64,000 nt of DNA, taken from positions 2,108,001-2,172,000 of the forward strand of contig JAKULF010000011.1 of NCBI GenBank assembly GCA_022661535.1, in the 5' to 3' direction. The notes under the pieces are model-generated. The model was given only the letters and a program-made list of their open reading frames with translations. It made no database searches and was not told the origin of the DNA. Shown piece by piece: positions 35,020-45,836 of this stretch. Origin of the DNA: Eutypa lata (taxonomy: Eukaryota > Ascomycota > Sordariomycetes > Xylariales > Diatrypaceae). The first letter of the stretch is position 1; each line of letters opens with the position of its first letter. A program made the translations under genes and the position numbers.

Positions 35020-35531
35020 CTAGACTGTCCTCTCTAGCCCCCTGATTATATCCTCCATTCTTTCCTCCAGCACCTCTAAGCGCTCCGTCTCACGCCTCCT
35101 AGATTCCCGGAGCCTCTTGTTTCTCTCCTTCTTCTCGTCCTTTTCACACACCACCGCCTCGTACAGCTCACCGAACCGCTCGCTAGCCTCCGTCAGCTGG
35201 GTCTCGATCCGGGACAACTTGTTGTTTACCATGTCGACCCGATTGTCCATCATGGCGAGTTGGTCTACATATCTGTAACCGTCGAAGCGGTTGCCCATTA
35301 AACTTGTGTCACCGACGTAGCGCGGGTTCCAGCCGTCGCTGCAGGTCCCCTTGCGCTAGGCGTGAGGGAGAGGTGTGTTAGATTAACTTTGTTCTTTTCT
35401 CTTTTCTCTTTTCTTTTCTGTTCTTTTGGTGAGGACACAAACTGTTGATTGACTTACGTTATCATCAAGATTGATACCTCCTCCGGGTCTAGGACGAAGG
35501 GGGGGTTCTCGTACTTAGGGCGGTCGTCCAT
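35020..35531 (-). CDS. Small coiled-coil protein, MMDNRV family (paralogue of the gene at 42.6 kb), possibly truncated
   Basis: Model complement(join(35020..35355,35478..35531)), 129 aa. Exon 1 encodes MDDRPKYENPPFVLDPEE. A 122-nt phase-0 intron (GTATCA donor, CCTAG acceptor) leads into RKGTCSDGWNPRYVGDTSLM. The segment MGNRF-Y-DQLAMMDNRVDMV matches MGDRF-Y-DGLAMMDNRVQMV of the plus-strand gene at 42.6 kb. RYVGDTSLM also aligns with RYIAGTGTM there, so the two are paralogues and the coding region starts upstream of that Met. The rest is a strongly charged coiled coil. The TAG stop at 35020 is followed in the same frame by 41 more open coiled-coil codons to 34894, so the present stop may be a recent nonsense mutation. 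Function unknown. A (GTA)n microsatellite lies in the leader (about 35688-35741). Confidence 0.55.
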
Positions 35532-36751
35532 TTGATGTGAATGAGGTTTTGGTTGTGGTTGTACGTTCCGGTGAACTTGGTTGTATTGATAGTCTTCGGG
35601 TTGAAATTGTGTATAGAATGAGACAGAGGGTAATGTGATGCTGGGGAAATGATGTAAGGATATTGAATCCCTATGAAGGTGAGTAGTAGTAGTAGTAGTA
35701 TTAGTAGTAGTAGTAGTAGTATTAGTAGTAGTAGTAGTAGTATTTGACGCCGGTGGCAAAGCTGCAGCAAAAGCAACTCTCAACTTTCACCTCCCTTAAA
35801 GTACTTTAGGCATATCCTACTCAGTATATACATACCTATCTAACGACTCTTGTCTGAAGACGCATCACCTGGCAGGCCTCATCAAAACCTTGTCGACGGT
35901 TTGACTAACATCTTCCTTACGGCTCGCTAAAAAGATAATTCTTGGTTATTACTTAAGCAACAAAGTTCAACGGTGTCGCCGCTCACGTTAGTCTTTCGAA
36001 AGGACATGAGGCTTTCTCCCCCTATATACGCACATTTCCCTATCCCTTCCTTCCGTCTGATAACGTCCGTTCATCTCGATCTGTCCGTCTTTGCCATCGT
36101 CGATACGAACCAAGGTTTATTCCGTCTACCCAAGTATCGCGAAACGGACGACATCCGCAGATAGGTAACGATGCACGTCGGTACGAAGCTCATCGATTAT
36201 TAAGTTTTTACTAAACCGAAGCCTTAGTAAACTGGAAACGCCAGATAAAAGTAAATACTTTCGACCGTAAGATGATTAACCGCGACAACCTTCTATAGCG
36301 CTACGTCAGAGTATGATACTAAAGGAAACCAATGATAATCCGGTCATAATGAATCCGGCGAAAGGAGTTAAGAAAGGAAATATACGTAAATAAGTAATAG
36401 GTAAGGTAGTGGAAATAGATATCGCTAATCTAACGTATAGGTACATGTCATTAAGTTATAGGAAATGTAGAGCCTAGATTATTGAAATACATATGTTACA
36501 GTAGTATTTCATATGCTCTCATGGCGTTAGGCCGACGGGAAGGTGGTAGTTGTCGGGTACTATGATCTATTAAGTGAAAAGGGGGAAGGGTAGAGTGATT
36601 CCGGACCCCCTTTACCCGTAGCTTGCTATCGACCATCCTACACATGAAGCATGAACTGGAGGTATGAAACGTGAATCCGTAACGGAGATTTTATGTTAGC
36701 ACTTCTTTTGATATATACCGAGTAGGGGTTGGAAGAGGGGTTGTGATCAAC
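35532..36751. other. Spacer between the coiled-coil gene and the GMC fragment
   Basis: (GTA)n microsatellite near 35688-35741, then about 1 kb with no convincing ORF. Codon-like but heavily stopped sequence around 35980-36360 could be a decayed element. I could not identify it. Confidence 0.45.
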
Positions 36752-37102
36752 CTACATTGCTGCCGCTTTCGTCCTCGGGTCTAGATACTCATCGGCAGCA
36801 TCGGGGCTCAGCGGTGCGAATCTGTTGGGTGGTATTTTGATTGCAATGATCTCGCGGCTTAAGACGGTCTTATCACCCGTTGTCATAGATGCCACGCTAC
36901 GTAGCGATGTACGCCATACGTACCTGTCGACTTCTGTGTCGAAGTAGCTGGGATCAATAATAGGTGACTCAGCCGGATTCTTAAATGTAATAGATATTGT
37001 TCCGCGAGACGCAGACTTCATGCCCATCATGACAGAAATGATATGGGTGTCGTCCGTTTCGAGCGGAGGGGTAACAATATACATAAAGAAATTTTCCATC
37101 AT
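36752..37102 (-). pseudogene. GMC oxidoreductase C-terminal fragment
   Basis: The 116-aa minus-strand ORF resembles the start of the GMC oxidoreductase C-terminal domain: IVTPPLETDDTHIISVMMGM, then SRGTISITFKNPAESPIIDP with the typical pattern SRG-(I/V)-(S/T)-P-x3-P-(I/V)-(I/L)-(D/N)-P, then TEVDRYVWRTSLRSV. There is no FAD-binding N-terminal domain nearby, and the frame stops before the final His/Asn active-site region and the GTCSMG-type motif. It is therefore a truncated relic, sitting 104 bp downstream of the alpha-galactosidase stop on the same strand. Family assignment is by motif memory only. Confidence 0.5.
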
Positions 37103-37205
37103 GGCAAAGTTGCATCTTAGGGGATAATTGCCAATAGTGGATTATGGTGGTCATAGACACTTGGTTCATAAGATCCCCAAAACTTCTCTTAGTTACCATC
37201 ATTCA

Positions 37206-38825
37206 TTAAATACTCTTTTGAAAGAGCAACACTGCAGTGTCATGACTTCCAACCGTCACGGTCACCCCCTCCTGAAACTCCCCCAGCTCCTCACCAGTCC
37301 AAACATCGATAGCTTTAAAAGCGCCGTCGCTCTTCAAGCTCGGGATCTCATTGAAATCCGCCGTCATGTTCCGGCTTTCGCCTAGCGTATTCATGATCAA
37401 GACTAGGGTTCCGTTCTGACTTTCTCCGGACCAGTACTCGGCCGGGTTCGTCATATTCCACGTCCAGTCCGGGTTGACGCCCCACTTGTACGGCTTGGCC
37501 GCTGCTCCGTAGACGGGATCCTGGTTGAACGCCAGCAGATAGGGGTTCAGGAGTATATCGATATTCTCCTGGCTTAGTTTCTGTAGGTCGGTGCCGATGA
37601 GCAACGGACTCTTCATGGCCGCCCATAGCGCGAAGTGCGTTCGGGTCTCGGCCTGCGTAATGTTATCGCTTCCGACTTCTAACATGTCTGCGTCGTTGTG
37701 GCCCCAGAAATCCACGTCGTTCAGAATGAAGGAGTTCACATTTAGGATTTGCAGTATCCAATCGAACCGGGCTGCTCCTATGTTAGTCCGTCCTGATAGG
37801 AAAAAGAAGGTTGTGGTACTGACGCCCGATATCTGTACTCATCCGCCACTGCGTAACTGGAGTCAGTAATTCCCCTCTGTATATATTTTATCGAGGTGTG
37901 TGAGTTGTTCAGGGATTATTTCCTCTCGAATATGTCCGTTATAGTAACTTCAAGCATCGAAGCTGGCCACAAATATAAAAAGAATAATCCCAGAAACTGC
38001 TTACCGAACTTCCCGTAGCATTACCCCACTGTTGCACTCCGGCATATCCCCAGTCACACATACTATACAGTATCGTCCTATTCTGCGCAAGAAGTGCGTC
38101 ACGCATTATCTCATAACGTTTCGCAGTGTTCAACGTTGAGAAATCGGTATCCTCCGGACAATAATGCGTATCCTCATCATCGACACACGTCCCATTGTTG
38201 TAAGGGCGTGCCGTATAATAGCTACACGCTTCGCAAGAATCCGTCCAGTTGCTTGGAACGTTGCAATTGTCGTATTTCAGGTCTATTACCAATAGTTAGG
38301 AATTATCTCGCAGAATACTTGGTCAGGGTGCCGACATACAGTCAATGCCCCAAGCGGCAAAGGTAGCTGCATCGATGCTTTCGTACCCGATGCTTGCAGG
38401 ATAACCAGCACAGGTCATGGTGCCCGCACTGCTGTATATTCCAAGCTTCAAGCCTAAATCGTGTATTTTCTCGGCCAGACCGGATATCCCGTCCGGAAAC
38501 CTTTCCGGGTCCGGAATGATCTGTTGCGTCTCGCTATCACGGCTGTCCTGGACAGACCAACAATCGTCGATGTTGACATACTCGTATCCCGCATCCTAGA
38601 TATCCGTCAGTAAGGAACTCTAGTCTTGATGAGTATGCTCATACATGCCTTAAATCCAAGGTCTACCATAGCGTTCGCGGTATCAAGGAAACTGCTCTCG
38701 TCGATCTCGCATCCGTATGCATTCCAGGAGCTCCAACCTAGAGCGGGGAGTCTTCCCACACCGTCTGGTAAGATCAGAGCACCCGCTCCAGCACATAGGA
38801 GGGAGACGTATTTGAGCGAATTCAT
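37206..38825 (-). CDS. Secreted alpha-galactosidase, GH27
   Basis: Model complement(join(37206..37771,37824..37848,38005..38282,38340..38595,38649..38825)), 433 aa. It hydrolyses terminal alpha-1,6-galactose from galactomannan and raffinose-type sugars outside the cell. Residues 1-25 look like a signal peptide ([18 protein letters not shown]). Then come [23 protein letters not shown], the nucleophile motif WGIDYLKYDNCN (built across intron 2), [14 protein letters not shown], and the acid/base motif NDADMLEVG. The C-terminal part holds [13 protein letters not shown] and a beta-domain ending AVLLFQKSI. Introns: 53 nt with a GC donor (AAG-GCATGT, TACTGAC branch), 57 nt, 156 nt and 52 nt. A 25-nt micro-exon (WRMSTDIG) sits between the last two. 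All junctions keep frame and family sequence, so the gene appears functional. Several N-glycosylation sites (NGT, NMT, NIT) fit secretion. Confidence 0.92.
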
Positions 38826-40503
38826 AGTGACTTAGTTCCTATAAAATAGGGATCATACCATGTTCAATCATTCATGAACAGATCTTGCCGCTCCGCCCTT
38901 TTTATTCTCGTACTGGATGAACTCCCGGCAAGACATTGATTGGCGGGGTTTTATTATCCCACTATCCCCGATATGACCCCCGTAGGTACTTATCCTATCA
39001 GTGTTCTCGTATGATATCACCAAGTTGGGAAATATGCTACGAATATGTAGATATGAACATTTCGTAGATGAGATAAATATATAAGAGAAGCTTTTATTAT
39101 ATTAGTATTGCAAAGTTTAGTACTTGTTTCTCAGTTCTTCAACTAGTACATCCAGAGAATTCTAGGTTATACCTTCAACTCATTTTACTCCTACGATGTT
39201 GACTATATTTACAACTATTCGCCTAGGGCAAATATTCCTCGTCTCCTAATTATTCCTAGCAATTGATAGAAAGGGCAAGGAAGATATATATTAAGCTAAT
39301 AACCTGGACGTAAGTTTTGGCCTGCATGATTGTCTTACATTATATCTTTTGGGAGTCTACTCACTAGGTTTGTTTCTTGGCGTGAACCTTTGTGACCTTC
39401 CTATTTCGTATTTGCTAACGTTAGGTACTACCTTTAACGACGCACACAAATTCGCAGACGAGTTGTTTCTACAGAAGGATACTGAGTGGACAACTTTCAT
39501 TCATCTCTCAAGATATGCCACAATATCAGGACCCTAGTCTAAGAGATGGAGTAACTCCACCACCTAGGTGGATATAAGGGTGGGATCACCTCCTTCTTCC
39601 CTAGAGCTATAGCAGACTGAATACGAGGGGAATTCTGAAGCGATAAGATATCACAAAGCCCTTAGAACGACAGGAAGCGGAAGAAGAAGACTTCCCGGGC
39701 AGTGCGAGATATTAGTCATGACCTACCAGAAGCGTGATATCTGATCGAGATGTCATCAAATATTGCAGATACAAAAGCTTATTCCCAGCCTCCCGCCCCC
39801 CTTGCATATACTCATTCATATTTACTTACTGTATAGTCCCCTGTACTGACGAAAGTCTAAATGTGTATGTAACAGCGAGTTACTCACAACAAATTCTATA
39901 ACCCATACAATGCAGATGTCCCAACTAGATAGCCCCTTCGGGGGGAAATTAAAAAAAGATAGGATGGCAAGGCATATAGATGTAAATGTGGTATAACTAC
40001 AGCCTAAACATATTAAGATTATCGTCAACTCTTCAGCCTCTTGTCTGCAATATTTTCAGAGGTTAGCTATCTGTATAGAGATAAAATATAAAAGAAGCAC
40101 AGTGAAATTGAAGCTGCTGCAATTATCGAGAGCGTTTTTGAGTCCTTTACTAATATATGACATTGATGTCAACTTAATAGAAAACCTAGGAGTCTGTTTA
40201 TTCATTCTAACACATGAACGTAGGATCACTCAATTTATATACGACCGATTACAAAGCCAGTGGCCTGATATTCCCTATCCAGTCTCTGCATTTACCGACT
40301 AGTCTTTCGGTGCCAGTTTTGTGTTAACATCGCAACTAGTGTATATGCCCCATTCAACTCATTTAACGATGACAGCAAGACTTGGTGAAGTATTGGAATA
40401 TTATGGGATGTATTTCCGTCTTGTTTGCCGTTTCTACTTGGTGTTCTAAATATCTAGCCTATTGATATTATAGCTAATCCTGAGTCCCCCCTTTCGAAGT
40501 TCA
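38826..40503. other. AT-rich spacer upstream of the alpha-galactosidase
   Basis: About 1.7 kb containing the alpha-galactosidase promoter at its left end. Short ORFs only, none supported. Confidence 0.55.
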
Positions 40504-40974
40504 TTAGTGAATTGAATTATAGGATTCTGTCAGAATGCAGGTGTATGTCAGGTATTGCCAGGAAGCTTGGTTGCTGTATTCGTTTCCTAGGTTAGGAACT
40601 TCTACTTGGATAGTCGAAATGGGCCAGGTTGCAGCCTTGCCATAGATACAATAGGGACTCATTGTTCCCTTATTGTCTACTATTGTCTTTTTAGGAAACG
40701 ATGCATCCGCTTTGCCACCAATACTTCCTATTATTCTAGCTGCTGACAAATTCTGGTTATCTGGTTGCCATGGTAAAGTTCCTTTCGACGTGATGAGCTA
40801 AGCATAACGTTTTCCTATTTATTACTGTGATAAAAAGACTTACAGTGGCAGTAATAGCTCCAAGGAAAAACGAAAAGAAGATACTGTATTTTCTTAACCT
40901 CTTAAATCTCTTAAAATTCGAAATCTGGTATGCTCGAAACACAAATTGGACTATCACCAAACGTTACATTCCAT
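40504..40974 (-). CDS. Small secreted protein candidate
   Basis: Model complement(join(40504..40797,40844..40883,40958..40974)), 116 aa. The spliced N-terminus MECNVCIFFSFFLGAITAT is a good signal peptide: hydrophobic core followed by small residues. It is followed by a 97-residue, Trp/Tyr/Asn-containing mature part (for example LPWQPDNQNLS, MSPYCIYGKAATWPISTIQ) with two cysteines. Intron 2 is clear (GTAAGT donor, GCTTAG acceptor, 46 nt, phase 0). Intron 1 (74 nt, GTGATA donor, ATACAG acceptor) is weaker, but it joins in frame exactly at the signal peptide. No family was recognised. Size, secretion signal and position in the accessory region are effector-like, but that is inference. Confidence 0.42.
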
Positions 40975-41463
40975 GTTGAATGCATTTGATCTGAGCAAAT
41001 ACGAAGCCATTGCAGGCAGGAAGCATATGATGAATACGTTTTAAAGTAGGATAATCAAATAGAATAATCAGATAACATGATTATTCAAATTCCCTGCTTT
41101 GGGCCCAACTCTTAAATGACACCTGAGGTACGTCTACCTGATACCTGAGGTACGTCTACTTGATTCCTGATGCCTTGGGAAAGTACTGACCCCTTACAAA
41201 TTTTTACCCGACATGCACATTTTATTATTGAACAAAATTAAAAAAATATCAACCAATTAGGGTTACAAGGTACATCAATAGGTAGATAGGTAGCTTGTTG
41301 ATTCTTTAATCTGCACATACAACCCATTTGCATTTCAAATCACTTCCATCTAAATCAGTAACCTCCCACATACTTATTTCTGCAGACCTACTTCTACACA
41401 TCTGCTTCCACTTCAACTTCAACTTCCATCGCAACTCCTTCTGTGGTCTGCAATATCATCTGG

Positions 41464-41499
<36 letters not shown>

Positions 41500-41800
41500 G
41501 ATCTACATCCTTCCTTAAATCTCTCGTCTGCATCCGTCACCAATCACCAATCTCCTAGGTAAACAACTGATTAACTCAACGCTTGACCTTTGTTTATTTT
41601 GATCTGTAATAATTTCTTGCTTCTATTTTCCAACCCACTCCTCTTCCTCGCACTTCACAAACCTTCTATTTTTATTCACACCTACCCTATGCCTACCAAT
41701 TCTACATGCAACCTCCATCTATTAATTGCTGAGACTAACGACGCTCATCAACATCAGCCCACCCACACCTAGAACTGAAACTTACTTGTCTCAATTCGTG
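40975..41800. other. Spacer with (ATT)n microsatellite
   Basis: No coding region supported. It holds an ATT trinucleotide run near 41468-41494 and a repeated CCTGAGGTACGTCTAC unit at about 41122-41160. The right part is probably the promoter and leader of the plus-strand coiled-coil gene. Confidence 0.5.
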
Positions 41801-43091
41801 ATGGAGGGTACTTGGGAGGAAGCTCCTGATCCATCTAGCCCGGTAAGTCCGTCAGTTGTCCAGCCTTTTCTTCCTTTCACGACAACAGCTCTGCCTGCCA
41901 ATCACCTCAGCCGCCCCATGAAACGGCTGCAAAATGAAGGGGCCGTCTCGGGGGTTTCCATCAGACTCGTGCTCAGGCATGCGCGGCTACCAGACTCTTC
42001 AGCCAACTCCGCCTACTCTGTGTTGGGGGGTAGCCTGCCCTTGAGTGTTGATGGCGCCCTTGAGACGGTTGCGGTGTGTCCTGACCAAGGTGCACCAAAT
42101 AATGAGCCATCTCTGAACAGCCAGCCACAGTGGGTCTGAGCATAGACGGAGTTGGGGCGCTGAGGTTAGTGGCTCGAGTACAACAAAGCAATGTTACAGG
42201 TCGGCTCCCGTCGTTTCCTCTGAGGGGCGGGTTGCTTGCGGATTGCGTTAATGCCTTCTGAGTGCTCTGTAAGCGCGGTTTTCGCAATGCTTATGGGGTA
42301 TGGGCTCCGGTCCGGCTCGGCAAGTTGGGATTGCATTACTTAACGGCGCCTCGTTCTGCGTGCGAGGGTACAGCTGGCATTGCCTCGGGTATCCTGATGC
42401 GGGGGCTGTTGGTCTATAGGATGTTTAAGTATCGGCTTACACAGTAGGGTTCTCTTTACTGACTGGACTTTAAGACACGCCAGGACTTCGACAGTTCGCC
42501 CAACAACAGCTCCGAGAGCCTCATGAACTTGGACCATGTGAGTCACTACTACTACTCGAGACAAATTTTTTTATTTCACTGAGCTGACGCACCCCTAAGC
42601 ACAACCATGTCCGTAGACGCAGCTGCCGATACATCGCCGGTACGGGCACAATGGGCGACCGATTCACCCCCTACCGAGCCCAGGATGGTTTAGCTATGAT
42701 GGACAACCGGGTTCAGATGGTTGGAGATCAGGTCCAGGTGGTTGGACAAGCCATCCTCAAAGCAATGAATGAGCTGAGATACCTAAAGAGCACAGTTCGG
42801 AACAACACGAACAAACTAGAGGAGATCCTGAATGGGTTGAAGGAAAAACGCGAGAGGGACGATGTCATCGATCATTTCATCGACCATTTCATGACTGAGT
42901 GGAAGAAGAGAGATGAAAAGGACGATGCTATCGACCAGATCATGCAGGTGCTGAAGAAGAGGGAAGAGAAGAACAAACCCATCGACCAGATCGTAGAAGC
43001 GTTGAAGGCTCAGACAGACTTTCTGGTCCTTGCCATCAAGGTTTTTCTCGGCATCACCATCTGTCGTGCCATACGTATGCTATGGAGTTAG
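41801..43091 (+). CDS. Coiled-coil protein with C-terminal hydrophobic segment, MMDNRV family
   Basis: Exon 3 (42600-43091) is the secure part. It encodes MGDRFTPYRAQDGLAMMDNR, paralogous to the minus-strand gene at 35 kb, then a coiled coil with two imperfect repeats (IDHFMTEWKKRDEKDDAIDQ and IMQVLKKREEKNKPIDQIVE) and a hydrophobic C-terminus (FLVLAIKVFLGITICRAIRM) that could be a tail anchor. The homology starts before the Met, at RYIAGTGTM, so upstream exons are needed. My model joins 41801..41842 (MEGTWEEAPDPSSP, perfect GTAAGT donor), 42475..42537 (ending at GTGAGT) and 42600..43091, all phase 0, for 198 aa. The first intron would be unusually long (632 nt) and contains a GC-rich island. 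The intron before exon 3 (GCTGAC branch, CTAAG acceptor) is good. Function unknown. Confidence 0.52.
41910..42470. other. GC-rich island inside the proposed first intron
   Basis: About 550 bp clearly more GC-rich than its flanks, open in several frames, but with no recognisable protein. It may be an inserted sequence (SINE-like or another element) or part of an unrecognised exon. No terminal repeats were found by eye. Confidence 0.3.
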
Positions 43092-43973
43092 GTGTCTTCG
43101 CCAAGGGGGCAACGCTTAGATAGAGGGGTGGGCGTCAAACGTGCAGAGCATCGAGTCACGAAGCAAATTCGTGTTAGGGAAACCCTCGTGATCAGGGCAA
43201 CAGAGTATAATAACATCTATGTAGTTCTCTCCCGCTCTTTGGTCTTTATGTAAAATATTTTAAGGCAATCAACCGGACGAATGATAGTGTTGAAGGTGAT
43301 ATGCAGGGCTTAACGAAGCCAATAAATCTTGAAATCCTTCTTGGTAGACTAGAAGCCATCAACAACGAGTTGTTGTCAACAACTTAACCAAGCCAACAGA
43401 TATCACCATAATTATGGCATTGATTACAAGACCCTTAGGCGGCAGATATATGACTTCTAAAAAACCCCAATTACAAGAGCAGTCCTCTGACACCTAGTGT
43501 AGCAGTATTAGCATCTGGGTCTAAGGTTGAACATCAAGTTAATATATACGTGTTAGCAGGTGGGGTAACAATATTGTGGCCTAAGTGATGGTTGCCATGG
43601 GGGATGGTTTCTTTAAGGAAAAGTGAATGCCTGAGGGCCCTAAGGCTGCAGATTGTATGCTAATGGGCTGCTCTGCAGCCATTTGCACCTAGACGCTTAC
43701 ATACCTACACCATCAGATCATAGAGACAGACATAGAGAATCAACACCCGATTATTGCATTGCACTCCAGAAGCTGACAATACGTGTTGGTATTTATATGT
43801 ATTTCATATATCATTTCCGAGTGACTTCTTTTTGGAACCGGTTAAGATTGAAATTGAACGATCGCAATCTTCTAGCCTTAGCCAGCTTTGCTTATCAGAC
43901 ATACCTTGTAACCGTAAAGCCACCGCGTGAAAGAAAGAAAGAAAGAAAGAAAGCGAAGAAATGTCCCTAGAAT
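43092..43973. other. Spacer with (GAAA)n run
   Basis: No gene seen. A GAAA tetramer run sits at about 43929-43953, directly at the 3' side of the DUF6594-type gene. Confidence 0.55.
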
Positions 43974-44779
43974 TTACTCAGGCCCTGCGTTCAATCCAAC
44001 AAAGACAACCAACACAGCCGCATACGCGGCAGTACTCGACAGCACCTCGATATCTTTGTCGAGGACAGAAGCCATCATCAGCCCGAAAGCCGCTACAAAT
44101 GCCGTGGTTGAGATCAATCCCGTATAGACGTCGTTGCGTAGAACCATGAGCCACATGGGGCCAATTAGGAACGCTGCACCGACTGTAGCGACAAACACCC
44201 GGCGCCAGAAACGTCTTCTCCTGATATCACTCCGTATACCTCCAATGGGTATGTATTCTTCTCGTTCCCAGTGGAACGTAGGGGTAAGTTCCATCCCTTC
44301 TCTATCCTGCAATTCGCTGTCCAGCAATTTGCGGTCTACCTTCCGCTTTCCACTGACAAGGAAGGGATCTCGAGGCAATGTGACGCGCTTCTCCATATAA
44401 TCATATTCCTGTAACGCCTGAACTGTCATATGTTAGTTAAACCATTTTACCGGGAACATCTGCCATATCAAGAGACTAGTTTAAATTGACGCTTACTATA
44501 TGTAGTCAGGTTAGATTCCCAACTCCATGCATCAAAGTCCCTGTTTGGCGTTTGTTGCTGCGAGCCTCCTGGTACTTGATTATGAATGCCTATCGCAGTC
44601 TTCACTAGTTGACATTGTAGCCTTTGCAGCCGCATTCTTTGTAGTTCTACTAGATGAATTTGGTAACTCTCTTCAGCACCCCGATTCCAGAAATTCCAAA
44701 CCCGATCTACTAAGTTTTTTTGATGGTGGGCAATTATCCATGAAACATTGTTAATGTTGGGTTGGTCTTGGGTAGCCAT
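43974..44779 (-). CDS. DUF6594-type membrane protein
   Basis: Model complement(join(43974..44422,44497..44779)), 243 aa. The N-terminal half is helical (LVELQRMRLQRLQCQLVKTA), as in DUF6594 proteins, where a long coiled helix precedes a Tyr/Asp-rich segment (QALQEYDYMEKRVTLPRDPF). The C-terminal third has three closely spaced hydrophobic helices (VFVATVGAAFLIGPMWLMVL, ISTTAFVAAFGLMMASVL, TAAYAAVLVVFVGLN). The last carries the family's characteristic AYAAVLVVFVG ending. The 74-nt intron (GTAAGC donor, GACAG acceptor, phase 1) keeps frame. An alternative start 21 nt upstream exists. These proteins are numerous in filamentous fungi, often in variable regions; their role is unknown. Location: probably an internal or plasma membrane, from the helices. 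Confidence 0.8.
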
Positions 44780-45224
44780 TTTTGAGTTGGCATTGCACAT
44801 ATTAAAGGTTTGAAAGAAGCAACCCTTGAATCCAGCTAGATATCTCAGTCTTAAAAATAGCACTTGATACGCAGGCAGGTTAGTATTGGGATAGTATCGA
44901 GGTAGTATCAACTATCTGTAACTATCCACGTCAGAAGGTTCGAGAACTGCATGCGAACCTGCAAGACTAGTATGCATCTACCTATCAACAAACAACACGT
45001 ATATGCATTATCTCGCAACATAGACTGATGATACGGGTACTGCTCCCGGATAGAACAAATCCAATGTACCCCGCACGGAGTTGCGAAATACCAATTCTTA
45101 ACGAAATACATGTTGCCCTCTTATAACCTACATACTAACCATAAAAGCTTAAGCGAACAAGCTCTGGGAATTTACAGGATTCAACCTATTTATCAAAAAT
45201 CGTGCTAGGACATCTAGACGCAGC
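44780..45224. other. Intergenic between divergent DUF6594 and hypothetical genes
   Basis: Shared upstream region of the two divergent genes. I see nothing else in it. Confidence 0.6.
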
Positions 45225-45836
45225 ATGGCGCCTGATCCTACTCGAGAGTATCGACTGATTGTACACATTGGACTTGAAAACATCCAAATACAATTCCAGC
45301 ACGAGTCCCAGGCGCAAAGCTATGTAAACTTGGTAGCAGGTACAGAAGATCATGTTGGGACCAAAGTGTCTATACCCATCCCGACACACCTGAAACATAT
45401 TGAACTTCACGACAACAAGTTTCAGTTTGTGTTTGGCCAACCCGGGAATGCCCAAAAATGGCACGATCAAACCCGATTGACGACTTACGAAAACCAAAGT
45501 GTATGGCTTGGGAGTGATTGGAGCACAAGTCGGTTTGGCGAAGATCACAGATTGACATCAGGAGCCCCCTCTGATGCAGGACCATCAGTAGAACACAATG
45601 ATCCAGGAACCAACCCCATAAGAAGAATTACCACAGCGTTACGTTCAATAACCAATGACTTCAGCCGGCATAGACGTCCTTCCACTCAAAGGCCACCATC
45701 AAGAACGAACTCAACCCGGCGTAGACGCCCTTCCGCTCAGGGGCCACCATCAGGAACAGCCTCAAACCGGCGTAGACGTCGTTCCTCGCCAGAAAAAGGA
45801 GTTCAAAGAGAACACCTCTACATCGTGAGATCCTGA
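45225..45836 (+). CDS. Hypothetical protein with basic C-terminal repeats
   Basis: An intronless 203-aa ORF from a true ATG (MAPDPTREYRLIVHIGLEN). The first 100 residues look like a compact beta-rich domain (KVSIPIPTHLKHIELHDNKF). The C-terminus consists of a 17-residue repeat, RHRRPSTQRPPSRTNST then RRRRPSAQGPPSGTASN then a partial third copy, encoded by 51-bp direct repeats starting at 45666, 45717 and 45768. Not recognised. The last few codons, and about 70 nt beyond the stop, resemble the EILNGLK region of the coiled-coil gene at 42.6 kb in a shifted frame, so the 3' end may once have continued into such a sequence. The basic repeats suggest nucleic-acid or acidic-partner binding, by composition only. 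Confidence 0.55.
   Translation: MAPDPTREYRLIVHIGLENIQIQFQHESQAQSYVNLVAGTEDHVGTKVSIPIPTHLKHIELHDNKFQFVFGQPGNAQKWHDQTRLTTYENQSVWLGSDWSTSRFGEDHRLTSGAPSDAGPSVEHNDPGTNPIRRITTALRSITNDFSRHRRPSTQRPPSRTNSTRRRRPSAQGPPSGTASNRRRRRSSPEKGVQREHLYIVRS
45666..45790 (+). repeat. 51-bp direct repeat in the hypothetical gene
   Basis: Two full copies (from 45666 and 45717) and a partial third (from 45768) begin CGGC(A/G)TAGACG. They encode Arg-Arg-Pro-Ser-rich 17-residue units. Confidence 0.85.

Noticed and set aside
35973..36164. 63-codon plus-strand ORF considered as a retroelement remnant
   Set aside because: No reverse transcriptase, integrase or repeat structure could be recognised, so no mobile element is called.
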